Assembly (NCBI GenBank): GCA_036267255.1
Contig: DATAWK010000032.1
Span: forward strand, 1-64,000
From: DATAWK01 sp036267255
GTDB taxonomy: Bacteria; Acidobacteriota; Terriglobia; Terriglobales; Acidobacteriaceae
DNA length: 64,000 nt
Direction: 5' to 3'
In this document: positions 8,845-17,023 of the stretch, one piece after another
Numbering within the stretch: the stretch's first letter is position 1
Layout of the letters: each line of letters begins with the position of its first letter
Notes under the pieces: model-generated
What the model saw: only the letters and a program-made list of their open reading frames with translations
Database searches by the model: none
Told to the model about the DNA's origin: nothing
Translations under genes and position numbers: made by a program

Positions 8845-10122
8845 CTACGCGCTGACAGCGCCCATCAGAACTTGGCGCAGCCGCTTCGCCACGATCATGT
8901 CTTCTCCCGGCTGCAGCATCCACACTCCCACCACAATAGTGCTTGCATTGGAATGGAAATCCGCGTCCGTGCGTCCTGTCCCCGGCTCCAATTCGATGCT
9001 GGGTGTACCTTTCCTCAGCATCTCCGCCACTTTCAGTGCTGGAATCTTCACCTTGTTCTGGTCGTAACGCAACACCAGGTGTGGCACATGGTTCGCAACC
9101 GGAGGCACAATGATTTCCGCCTTCAGTGAAGGAACGTTCCGCAGATAGCTCGATATCCGGTTCGCCCGTGCGCGGAATTCCTTGTCCATCCCCTCATCCG
9201 TCTGGCTCAATATCCAATCCACCGCGGCCACCATTCCGACAATCTGTTCCTTGGCCACCTTCTGTCCTCGGCCCACCACGTCATCGATCGAATTGTTATT
9301 GTTGGCCGCCGCTGCAATTAAATCCTTCCTGCCCAGCAGCAACCCGGCATTTTGGGGCCCCCGAATTCCCTTCCCTCCGGAGAAAGCCACCAGGTCGAAT
9401 CCCATCTTTGTGTAGTTCCAAAGGTTGGAGATAGGAGGCATATCCGCCGCCGCATCGTTCATGCACGGAACATTATGTTGATGCGCGACGCGAATCCAGT
9501 CTTCGCGGCCAATCTGCCCACTTTCTGCCGCGTTGAAAAAGTGCGCCAGCACGGTCTTTGGATTGAAAGCCGCCTGGTATTGGTCCAGCGTTACAACTTC
9601 AATGATGCGGACGCCACAGTTCGACAACGCATGATCGTATCCATAGCGATGCCCCTTCTGCATAATCACTTCATTCTTTAGATCGCTCATCCCTTGCGGA
9701 ATGTTCTGAGGAATATCGCTTCCCGCATTCTGGTTCGCCACCGTCACACAGGCCGCGGTTCCCAGCGTTAGTGCAGATGCCGCTCCCGCCGATACCAGCG
9801 CCGCTTCGCAATGCAATTTGTCTGCTATGTAAGATCCTGCGCGGAGCTGCAGATCTTTCAGACGCACCGGATGCCAAGCCGCCTTGGCAACTGCCTGCTG
9901 TACTGAGGGCGGCATCACTGCCGCCGTAAACATTGTGTAGGTACCAGCTGCATTGATGATCTTCTCCACGCCCAGTTTGTCGTAGTAATCCACCGCGTCG
10001 TTCGTATTTGGCGATTCTTCTGCGATGGCAGCCAATGGCGGAATGCAACTAGCCAACCCTACAGCGGCCAGAGCCGATCTGCCAATGGTAAAAAAAGAAC
10101 GTCGCGAGTAATTCGTTTTCAT
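8845..10122 (-). CDS. Tat-exported SelA-like PLP-dependent lyase/transferase
   Basis: 425 residues. The N-terminus has a twin-arginine motif (SRRSFF, 6-11), a hydrophobic stretch and a lipobox LASC (Cys26), predicting a folded, Tat-exported lipoprotein. The rest is a fold-type I PLP enzyme of the SelA/D-glucosaminate-6-phosphate ammonia-lyase (DgaE) group: INAAGTYT near 56, Ala/Gly-rich cofactor segment VSAGAASALTLG (110-121), Asp-containing NDAAADMPP (222-230), PLP lysine K251 in FSGGKGIRGPQ. Homologues with known activity are cytoplasmic, so the export signal is unusual. It is convergent with the amidohydrolase and divergent from the LmbE-like gene, which is also Tat-exported. Confidence 0.82.
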   Translation of the reverse strand: MKTNYSRRSFFTIGRSALAAVGLASCIPPLAAIAEESPNTNDAVDYYDKLGVEKIINAAGTYTMFTAAVMPPSVQQAVAKAAWHPVRLKDLQLRAGSYIADKLHCEAALVSAGAASALTLGTAACVTVANQNAGSDIPQNIPQGMSDLKNEVIMQKGHRYGYDHALSNCGVRIIEVVTLDQYQAAFNPKTVLAHFFNAAESGQIGREDWIRVAHQHNVPCMNDAAADMPPISNLWNYTKMGFDLVAFSGGKGIRGPQNAGLLLGRKDLIAAAANNNNSIDDVVGRGQKVAKEQIVGMVAAVDWILSQTDEGMDKEFRARANRISSYLRNVPSLKAEIIVPPVANHVPHLVLRYDQNKVKIPALKVAEMLRKGTPSIELEPGTGRTDADFHSNASTIVVGVWMLQPGEDMIVAKRLRQVLMGAVSA

Positions 10123-10411
10123 AAGACTCTCCGATAACTAAAGGTTGAATGTGACTGACTGCCGTAAACCCCGGCCGGTCCCCGAGATCTTCTGTTTCCT
10201 CTATCGGATATTCTGTAAAGCTTTTCCTTCATTCCAAAAAGCCAATCGTTTCGAGACACATGCTGCTGCATTTGCTCCCGCCCAACATTCTCGCACACTC
10301 TCGCAGAGCCATTGCAAGAGTACGAAGGTACTGGAATTTTCACCTTGTATCTACGCACGCTTTCGAAATAAGCCTTAAGTCGGCATTTACCTTTACAGGA
10401 AATATTTATAC

Positions 10412-10427
10412 TCATCTATATGACTAG
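10412..10427. promoter_or_regulatory. candidate GntR operator, imperfect palindrome
   Basis: Read on the minus strand, the site is AGTCAT-ATAG-ATGAGT. It shares AGTCATATA and TAGATGA with the inverted repeat at 11959-11984 before the GntR gene, though the half-site spacing differs (4 versus 10). It lies about 300 bases upstream of the SelA-like gene start and next to a TTGACA. Confidence 0.3.
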
Positions 10428-10882
10428 TTGACAGAAAATAATAGAAAATGTTAGAAATGTGGCTCGAACCCGGAGGCACGTCGAGGAAGACCTGGAACGC
10501 AAAGCTGGCGATGGCAGGATAAGGCGGTGTGGTCACCGATTCATCTGGAGGGGGGCATTCCAGACGTCACTGTTAAAGCGCTCAGCACGGCTGCGGGCTA
10601 ATGCTATCGAGAGAGATGATGAGAAGTGGAGTCTGCTCTTTTCGGCGCTCTTTTTCCTGATATAACGTCGCACATTCGGTGCAGCTTGGTTATCCGAATG
10701 TGTTCTGAAACTCTTCCCCGACACCGGAAATATGTCGGGCTTCGGCCAGATCACAAGTGATATAAATACACCGCGACAGTTCTAGTTTGCATCGAGGTTT
10801 ATATCCTGAAATGACCGGACATGCGTCTCGCGTGAACGAGCGACCTGCGGACATACCTGCCAGGTTGAGATGGTGAAATGTG

Positions 10883-10913
10883 GCTTGGCTCCGGACTCTT
10901 TCCGGAGCCAAGC
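10883..10913 (+). other. strong hairpin in the leader of the LmbE-like gene
   Basis: A perfect 13-bp stem: GCTTGGCTCCGGA at 10883-10895, loop CTCTT, complement at 10901-10913. It ends 28 bases before the ATG at 10942 and leaves the ribosome site GGGGAAGGTGAGG free. No T-run follows, so it is more likely a leader structure or insulator than an intrinsic terminator. Confidence 0.55.
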
Positions 10914-10941
10914 ATCGAAAATAAAACGGGGAAGGTGAGGC

Positions 10942-11769
10942 ATGTCCGGTTCTACGCGACGCAGTTTTTTGAAAGATGTCAGCGCCAGTGTGGCTGCGCT
11001 TTCTATTGGTTCAGAGCCGCTACAAGCGAGTGCAATGCCAGGACGGCCGTCGAGTGAGGCTGGTAGTTCAGGAGAACACAAAGCCTCCAATACGATGGCC
11101 ATCGCTGCGCATCCCGGAGATGCTTTTTTTGCCATGGGCACGCCGGTAGCGCTGGCCACTGGCCAAGGGGCTGAAGGCTTGTTGTTGAGTCTTACATTGG
11201 GAGAGAAAGGCTCTGCAACAATTCCACCTTCGCAATATGGGGCGATGCAGCGATCGGCGTCGCAAAAGGCTGCGGCGATGCTGGGCGCAACGGCAGAGTT
11301 CCTGCACTATCCCGATGGAGAGGTACCGATAAACGACGAAGCAAAATTTGCCGTTTGCGATATGATTCGGCAATTCAAACCGGACATCGTCGTGACCCAC
11401 TGGAAGGGGAGCTGGCATAAGGACCACCGGGCGTGTTACGAAATTGTCGCAGATGCAATCTTCTATGCCGCGCTTCCTACTATAGTGCGAAAGCTGCCTG
11501 CTCATTCTGTCCGAGAGCTGTTTTTTAACGACAACTGGGAAGACGCTGCTGGATTTGTCCCGGACACCTATCTGGATATAACACCGGTGTTCGCGCGGTG
11601 GATGGATGCCTGCGCGATATTTCCCATGTGGCGCGGCGAAAACGGGTTTCGCTACAACGATTACTATGCCAGCCTGGCAGTCGCGCGAGGCTGCGTTGCG
11701 AATTTCAAGAAAGCGGTCGCGCTGATGTCACCTGCGGAGCAACGTGTACGACATATTCGCGCATTATAG
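10942..11769 (+). CDS. Tat-exported LmbE/PIG-L deacetylase family protein with altered active site
   Basis: 275 residues; AAGGTGAGG precedes the ATG. A classical Tat motif TRRSFLKD (5-12) predicts periplasmic export. LmbE/PIG-L deacetylases (MshB, BshB, PIG-L) remove N-acetyl from GlcNAc-type sugars using Zn held by AHPDD and HxxH. Here the first motif reads AHPGDAF (H57, D60 kept; the usual general-base Asp is Gly59), while the second, HKDH (159-162), is intact. Metal binding therefore seems retained, but the usual base is missing. The gene sits between the SelA-like enzyme (divergent) and the GntR regulator. It could be a deacetylase using another base, or a sugar-binding derivative. Confidence 0.75.
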   Translation: MSGSTRRSFLKDVSASVAALSIGSEPLQASAMPGRPSSEAGSSGEHKASNTMAIAAHPGDAFFAMGTPVALATGQGAEGLLLSLTLGEKGSATIPPSQYGAMQRSASQKAAAMLGATAEFLHYPDGEVPINDEAKFAVCDMIRQFKPDIVVTHWKGSWHKDHRACYEIVADAIFYAALPTIVRKLPAHSVRELFFNDNWEDAAGFVPDTYLDITPVFARWMDACAIFPMWRGENGFRYNDYYASLAVARGCVANFKKAVALMSPAEQRVRHIRAL

Positions 11770-11958
11770 GTAAGTGGAATGCGATTACTTCGGTACTCTC
11801 CTGTAACAGGCATCGGCATGGGTACTTAAACAATCTTTTATTGCGCCGCCGCTGCAGTATCAGTTCTTGGATAGTTTAAGGTAACTCGATAACTAGAAAA
11901 ATCACGTTAAGTAGGGTAATAGGTAGTAGCGAGAAAATTTGACAATTAGGGAGACTTT

Positions 11959-11984
11959 CCAGTCATATACTGCTAGATGACTGG
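11959..11984. promoter_or_regulatory. inverted repeat at the gntR promoter, probable autoregulatory operator
   Basis: CCAGTCAT (11959-11966) and ATGACTGG (11977-11984) form a perfect 8-bp inverted repeat with a 10-base spacer. It ends 15 bases before the preferred start codon of the GntR gene and overlaps the region where a -10 would fall for the TTGACA at 11939-11944, so bound regulator would block transcription. Confidence 0.55.
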
Positions 11985-11999
11985 ATGTATGGGGTAATA

Positions 12000-12776
12000 A
12001 TGACGAAACTTCAACAACTCGATCGCAATAGCATCGTTCCTCTCTACTATCAAATTCGGCAACGTTTGCTCAGCCAGATTCAATCCGGCGCACTTAAGCT
12101 GGATGAACCGTTGCCCTCTGCGCAGGAGATTGCTGCGGGTCTGGGGGTCAGCCACATGACAGCCCGGCAGGCGATAAAGTCTCTCTGCGACCTTGGGGTC
12201 GTCTACAGCAAACAAGGCAAAGGAACCTTTATTTCTGGAATCAAGCTGGAGAAGGATTTTCGACAGGTGCTTTCGTTTACCGAAGAGATGAAGGCCCGAG
12301 GGGCCAAGCCTCTGTCAAAAGTCCTCTCATTCGAGGTCCGGCGGGGAAACGCACAGGTGATGGAAGCGCTTCGCTTGGGATCCGATGAGGAAGTAATTCA
12401 ATTACGGCGCATTCGCCAGTCGAATACTTTGCCGATGGGGATTGAGTGCAGTTCGCTACCGCTGCGTCTGTGCCCGGATTTACTTGATACTTTCGACCCA
12501 CGCACTTCTCTTTACAAGATTCTAGCTGAGCATTACGGGATACATATGATTGTTGCGGATGAAGTCGTGGAGGTTGGCTTGGCAAATGCCGAGGAAGCGA
12601 AGTTACTGAAAATTACGAAGGGAAACCCGGTTTTCTACTTTACGCGGATTTCCTATATCCAAAGTGGACAGCCGGTGGAACATGTGAAAGCGACCTATCG
12701 AGGCGACCGCTACAAGATTGTAAATCGGCTAACGCGCCTGAATCGCGAATTATTAACATCGTCTACTCCCATGTAA
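12000..12776 (+). CDS. GntR/HutC-family transcriptional regulator
   Basis: 258 residues from ATG 12000 (GGGG 5 bases upstream; an in-frame ATG at 11985 would add 5 residues). The N-terminal winged helix-turn-helix (about 10-75) contains PLYYQIRQRLLSQI and LGVSHMTARQAIKSL. The C-terminal UTRA domain (about 90-245) senses a small effector, often a sugar phosphate or amino-sugar phosphate in this group (NagR, DasR, TreR), with features such as RIRQSNTLPMGIE and PVEHVKATYRGDRYK. It heads a same-strand set, SIS - GH42-like - ROK - MFS, and has a palindrome at its promoter, so it is probably the local repressor. Confidence 0.88.
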   Translation: MTKLQQLDRNSIVPLYYQIRQRLLSQIQSGALKLDEPLPSAQEIAAGLGVSHMTARQAIKSLCDLGVVYSKQGKGTFISGIKLEKDFRQVLSFTEEMKARGAKPLSKVLSFEVRRGNAQVMEALRLGSDEEVIQLRRIRQSNTLPMGIECSSLPLRLCPDLLDTFDPRTSLYKILAEHYGIHMIVADEVVEVGLANAEEAKLLKITKGNPVFYFTRISYIQSGQPVEHVKATYRGDRYKIVNRLTRLNRELLTSSTPM

Positions 12777-12823
12777 GTGGGACCCAATCTGTAGTCAACC
12801 TACCGCACAGAGGAAGTGATTCA

Positions 12824-13576
12824 ATGGCTGAACTAGATTACTTGAACCAAATTACTGAAGTTATTTCCAAGATTCGCGAAACGCAGAAGGACAATATCGA
12901 ACGGGCAGCACAATTGTTTGCAAACTCCATCAAATCTGGCGGCCGTGTATATATGTTTGGGAGCGGTCACTCGGTAATCCCCGTTCTCGATATTTTTCCC
13001 CGTTACGGTAGCTTTATTGGGTTTTATCCCATTTACGATCCCCGGCTTATGTGGTTCAACGTCGTCGGGCCGGGTGGCGCGCGCGAACTGCTCTGGTTGG
13101 AACAGCGCGAGGGTTATGCCGAGGTTGTCCTTTCAAGTTACGAACTCAAAACAAACGATTCGCTCTTGGTTTTTTCGCATGGCGGGCTAAATGCAGCCGC
13201 AATTGAAATGGCGATAGAGGCCAAAAAAAGCGGCGTGACAGTTGTTTCGGTGTCCTCTCATTTGAATTATCGTCAGGCCGCTGCGAAGCATTCCACAGGA
13301 AAGAAGCTTGTCGATGTGTCGGACATAGCGATCGATAATTGCGTGCCGCCTGAGGACGCATTGATTGCGGCCAATGGAATCCCGGAAAAATTTGGGGCTG
13401 GATCCACCGTAGCTACAGTTGCGATCGCAATGACTTTGGTAGCAGAGGTCGGTTCCCTGCTGGTGGAAGCGGGGATCAGGCCTTCAACGTTTGTATCTCC
13501 GAACGTTGGCTTGTCCCCTGATCACAATCAGCAGGTGTTCAAAGAGTACATGCAAAATGTATTTCACGGAAAATGA
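12824..13576 (+). CDS. SIS-domain phosphosugar-binding protein (UPF0309-like)
   Basis: 250 residues; AGAGGAAGTG precedes the ATG. A single SIS domain with the phosphosugar-binding loop MFGSGHSV (44-51), an LLVFSHGG second serine/glycine loop, and an ending typical of UPF0309 proteins (GSTVATVAIAMTLV, then SPNVG). SIS proteins isomerise or sense phosphosugars, often amino-sugar phosphates. Cytoplasmic. It follows the GntR gene by 47 bases and probably shares its transcript. It may be an isomerase or de-aminating enzyme for the product of the ROK kinase; the reaction is not defined by sequence. Confidence 0.85.
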   Translation: MAELDYLNQITEVISKIRETQKDNIERAAQLFANSIKSGGRVYMFGSGHSVIPVLDIFPRYGSFIGFYPIYDPRLMWFNVVGPGGARELLWLEQREGYAEVVLSSYELKTNDSLLVFSHGGLNAAAIEMAIEAKKSGVTVVSVSSHLNYRQAAAKHSTGKKLVDVSDIAIDNCVPPEDALIAANGIPEKFGAGSTVATVAIAMTLVAEVGSLLVEAGIRPSTFVSPNVGLSPDHNQQVFKEYMQNVFHGK

Positions 13577-13719
13577 CGGAAATCGAGCCATAGCGTAGTG
13601 GCAATCGGCCCAGCATCTGAAGCTATGTGAAAGGTAGACAAGGATACGCGAGAAAATTGCAAGTAGCATTTCTGGGCTCGATTGCCTGCTATGTATAAGT
13701 CTTATCCCGGGGTGACAGG

Positions 13720-16005
13720 GTGAAGCGGATTGGATTTGCGCTTCTGGTGTGCGGTTCGATTGTGCTGGGGCAGCTGGATCCGCCACTGGCTAGCGGCCAG
13801 ACGATACGGGATGGAGGGAACTCCTTCTATCCTGCAGCTGTGTGGTATAGCGGCGGCAAGGCGCGTGCCCCCATGCTCGAAAAAATTGATGCAACGAGTG
13901 CCAGGCGATGGGGCGTGGACCTGGATCAAATCAAAGCGGCTGGCTTCAACACTGTTAAGACCTGGATCGATTGGCAAACCGGAGAGCCAATACGCGGAAA
14001 GTTTAACTTCGACAATCTGAATCTGCTTATGCATCTTGCGCAGGAACGTGGCTTGCGTGTCATCGTTCAGATTTATCTTGATTCCGCACCGGGTTGGGTT
14101 GGGCAGCGATATCCGGATGGCCGGTTTGTCGACCGCAGCGGAGCAGTCATCGATTCCCAGTCGGCGCCGGGCTATTCCATTGACAATCCCGGAGTCCGGA
14201 GAGAAGCTGTGGCTTTCCTGGAGGCCCTTTCGCAGGATGCCAATCGTTTTCCAGCCCTTTATGGTTGGGACGTATGGAGTGAACCCCATGTCATCAACTG
14301 GGCAGAGTTCCCTTACTTGAGGAATCCTGAATTCGGCTTTAATCCCTCTACGCAAGCAAGGTTCCGGCAATGGTTACAAGAAAAATATAAAACGCTGGAC
14401 ACTCTCAATGCAGCCTGGTATCGAAGTTTCACCAACTGGGACCAGGTTGAGGCACCACGCTATCCCACGATTCTTTCCTACACCGACTACATCGATTGGC
14501 GAATGTTTATCGACGACAAGCTTGCGGGTGACTTGGCTACGCGCGTAAATGCCATTCGCACAGCCGACAAGTTCCACGCCATTACAAGCCATTCCGACTC
14601 GCCCAGCCTCTTCACATCTCCGACCGATGGTTATGGCGAACCGGACGATTTCAAAATGTCCGCAAGAGCGGACTTTTATGGCACCTCGATGTATCCGATG
14701 CATTCGGAGTCAACCCATCCTTGGTCCAATGAAGTGCTGGACACCGCTCTCGATTTCTCTCGTTCTGCTGGACACAGTTTTCATAAAGGGTTCTGGATTG
14801 GAGAACTCCAGGCAGGCCAAGGCACCACGGGAATGCGCATCGTAGAACCCGTCACTGCCCGTGACGAGACATTCTGGATATGGCAGGCGGTTGCGCACGG
14901 CGCACGCGAGTTTGCGATCTTTTCCTGGTATCCGATGAGTTCCGGATTCGAATCGAACGGTTACGGACTAATCCATCTGGATGGCACCTTGACGGATCGG
15001 GCCACGGCAGCGGGAAAAACCGCGGCCATCATCGGGCGGCATGCATCCGATTTGCTGAATGGCACGCCTGCTCCCGCACAGGTCGCGATCCTGTACAACC
15101 GGCTGTCCTACATGGTGGGCGGATCTCAGCCATCTCGTTCCAAACTTGGGCGTGCCCCGATTGACTCCGCACTGGGCCTGGATCGGGCGTTTTCCGAACA
15201 GCAGATTTCAGTCGACTTTGTATCCACGCAGGAGGTCGCGCAGAACAGGCTGAGTCAATACAAAATAATGTTTGTTCCCTTTCCGGTGATGCTATCGAAA
15301 GATGTGGCGGATGGAATCAAACTCTATATTCAGGGTGGAGGCACTGTTGTCGCGGAGGCCCGTTTGGCCTGGAATAATCAGCGTGGATTTGCCAGCCCGG
15401 TGATTCCCGGACTAGGTTTGGACAAAGTGTTTGGCGCCAGAGAGAAAGTCATCCAGCCGAAGGACAAACCGCAGATCACGATCACCGATTCCTCGAACCT
15501 TTCAGGACTGACCTCCCATTTGGTGTCAGGGGCAGCATTTGAGGAAGACCTGGAGCCCTATCCGGGATCTAGAGTGTTGGGGCGCTTCGAGGACGGAGAA
15601 CCGGCGGTCATTGAGAATTCGACCGGCAAGGGAAAAGCGATCCTCATTGGATCGCTTTTGGCCCTGGCCTACGAAGAGCATCATGATGCCGGCACGCAAC
15701 AACTCCTGGTTTCGCTCGCCAGGCTTGCCGGGGTCCCTACGGAAGTAAAAGTATCGGGCCCCGGAAATTCGGCGATCGAAGTACGTCGATTGGTTGGCGA
15801 TCATAAGCAGATAGTTTTCGCATTTAACGAATCTAAAGATTCCGTGGATGCTACTTTATCGCTTTCCGTTCCGTGGATAACTCAACATGCGGTAGAGTGG
15901 ACGAACGATCGCGATGTGCCGTTTCTAATCCAGCCCGGCAAAGTTTTACTGAAAAAGACATTTGCGCCAGAAGAAGTTTGGGTCGTTAGCCTGGAGGCCC
16001 ATTGA
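13720..16005 (+). CDS. exported GH42-like glycoside hydrolase
   Basis: 761 residues from a GTG at 13720. Signal peptide at about 1-26. (beta/alpha)8 barrel of the GH42/GH-A clan: KTWIDWQ near 80, acid/base Glu188 in DVWSEPH, nucleophile Glu362 in WIGELQAG. A trimerisation/flavodoxin-like domain (about 440-650, KIMFVPFPVML and GGGTVVAEARLAW) and a C-terminal beta domain follow. GH42 enzymes cleave beta-galactosides or related beta-glycosides. Export puts it in the periplasm, ahead of the cytoplasmic SIS and ROK proteins encoded on either side. It resembles the classical GH42 at 45065-47152 only in outline, so its substrate may differ. Confidence 0.82.
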   Translation: MKRIGFALLVCGSIVLGQLDPPLASGQTIRDGGNSFYPAAVWYSGGKARAPMLEKIDATSARRWGVDLDQIKAAGFNTVKTWIDWQTGEPIRGKFNFDNLNLLMHLAQERGLRVIVQIYLDSAPGWVGQRYPDGRFVDRSGAVIDSQSAPGYSIDNPGVRREAVAFLEALSQDANRFPALYGWDVWSEPHVINWAEFPYLRNPEFGFNPSTQARFRQWLQEKYKTLDTLNAAWYRSFTNWDQVEAPRYPTILSYTDYIDWRMFIDDKLAGDLATRVNAIRTADKFHAITSHSDSPSLFTSPTDGYGEPDDFKMSARADFYGTSMYPMHSESTHPWSNEVLDTALDFSRSAGHSFHKGFWIGELQAGQGTTGMRIVEPVTARDETFWIWQAVAHGAREFAIFSWYPMSSGFESNGYGLIHLDGTLTDRATAAGKTAAIIGRHASDLLNGTPAPAQVAILYNRLSYMVGGSQPSRSKLGRAPIDSALGLDRAFSEQQISVDFVSTQEVAQNRLSQYKIMFVPFPVMLSKDVADGIKLYIQGGGTVVAEARLAWNNQRGFASPVIPGLGLDKVFGAREKVIQPKDKPQITITDSSNLSGLTSHLVSGAAFEEDLEPYPGSRVLGRFEDGEPAVIENSTGKGKAILIGSLLALAYEEHHDAGTQQLLVSLARLAGVPTEVKVSGPGNSAIEVRRLVGDHKQIVFAFNESKDSVDATLSLSVPWITQHAVEWTNDRDVPFLIQPGKVLLKKTFAPEEVWVVSLEAH

Positions 16006-16081
16006 TCGGGCCGCAAATTCGGCACAACGACATAAACAGAGTTTGACTGCCTATCGTTAGCGCTGAAGAGGATCATGTCTT

Positions 16082-16999
16082 ATGCCTGACTTTGTTATCG
16101 CAGCCGATATTGGCGGCACGAAGATTAGAGTTGCCAAGGTCAGCGAGACTGGACAGATGAGTCATCGTTCCGAAACGGCCACGCCTCCCGGCGGTGGCAC
16201 TGCCGTCATCGGCGCAGTGCTGACTCTGCTGCAGCGAATTCCGCGACAAAATGTGCGTGCCTTGGGAGTCGACATCCCGGGTCTCGCCTACAAGAATGGT
16301 GACGTCTGGGCGCCGAACATTCCAGGCTGGAAGCGTATGCCTCTTGGCCGCAGATTGAGGGAGCAGCTTCAGTTGCCGGTCATCGTGGAAAGCGATCGCA
16401 ATGCGTTCGTTGTAGGAGAAGCCTGGAAGGGTGCTGCCCGGGACTGCCGCGATGTGATTTTTCTGGCGGTTGGTACTGGTATTGGGGCCGGAATTCTAGT
16501 GGACGGGCACCTTCTTAGAGGTCACCGAGAACTGGCCGGGTGCGTAGGATGGATGTCGGTTCGCGATAAGTTCCTGCCACAGTATGCCAAAGTGGGTTGC
16601 CTTGAAAGTCATGCGGCTGGCATCGGGATTGGCGTTACCGCTAGTCGTGGTAGGAAACGTAAGCTTACAGCACAGGACGTCACTCAACTTGCAATCCAGG
16701 GTGATAAACGCGCCCAGCAAGTTCTCCACCAAGCGGGTTGTTATCTCGGCCTGGCGTTGGCCAATCTCGTGAGCATCTTAAATCCGGAAATCATTGTGGT
16801 CGGAGGCGGCGTTGCTGAAGCGGGAGAGTTGATACTTAAACCGGCCCGGCAGACAATGAAGCGCTGGGCACAGCCAATTGCAGTCAGGCAAACACGCATC
16901 GTACATAGCCGCCTGAAAGGTGCGGCAAGTCTGCTGGGCGTGGCTAAATTGGCTTTTGAAGTTAACGAACAAAAAGGACACTACCCAATCTCACAATGA
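16082..16999 (+). CDS. ROK-family sugar kinase
   Basis: 305 residues; GAGG lies 11 bases upstream. ATP-binding DIGGTK (9-14), catalytic Asp105 in ESDRNAFVVGE, and VGTGIGAGIL (130-139). Two family features deviate: the usual GEIGH segment reads ELAGCVGW, and the zinc motif CxCGxxGCxE is reduced to a lone VGCLES. ROK proteins phosphorylate glucose, fructose, GlcNAc or ManNAc in the cytoplasm. The gene lies between the GH42-like gene and the MFS transporter gene and starts 76 bases after the former. It is likely the kinase for the released sugar; the specificity is open because metal-site residues are altered. Confidence 0.82.
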   Translation: MPDFVIAADIGGTKIRVAKVSETGQMSHRSETATPPGGGTAVIGAVLTLLQRIPRQNVRALGVDIPGLAYKNGDVWAPNIPGWKRMPLGRRLREQLQLPVIVESDRNAFVVGEAWKGAARDCRDVIFLAVGTGIGAGILVDGHLLRGHRELAGCVGWMSVRDKFLPQYAKVGCLESHAAGIGIGVTASRGRKRKLTAQDVTQLAIQGDKRAQQVLHQAGCYLGLALANLVSILNPEIIVVGGGVAEAGELILKPARQTMKRWAQPIAVRQTRIVHSRLKGAASLLGVAKLAFEVNEQKGHYPISQ

Positions 17000-17023
17000 G
17001 CGTTCATAACTGACCCCCGAGGA

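Larger units (their letters stand above)
10123..10941. other. long intergenic region between divergent Tat-protein genes
   Basis: 819 bases with no convincing gene. It contains a possible regulator site (10412-10427), an isolated TTGACA (10428-10433), an AT-rich stretch near 10400-10460, a CCCGACA/TGTCGGG hairpin (10717-10739), and a strong hairpin at 10883-10913. Short frames around 10460-10660 have no family resemblance that I recognise; a decayed gene there is possible but unsupported. Confidence 0.5.

Noticed and set aside
10459..10665. Possible 68-codon gene in the long intergenic region, and a neighbouring frame reading KAVWSPIHLEGGIPDV
   Set aside because: It might be a decayed gene, but the frames are short, broken by stops and match no family I can name.
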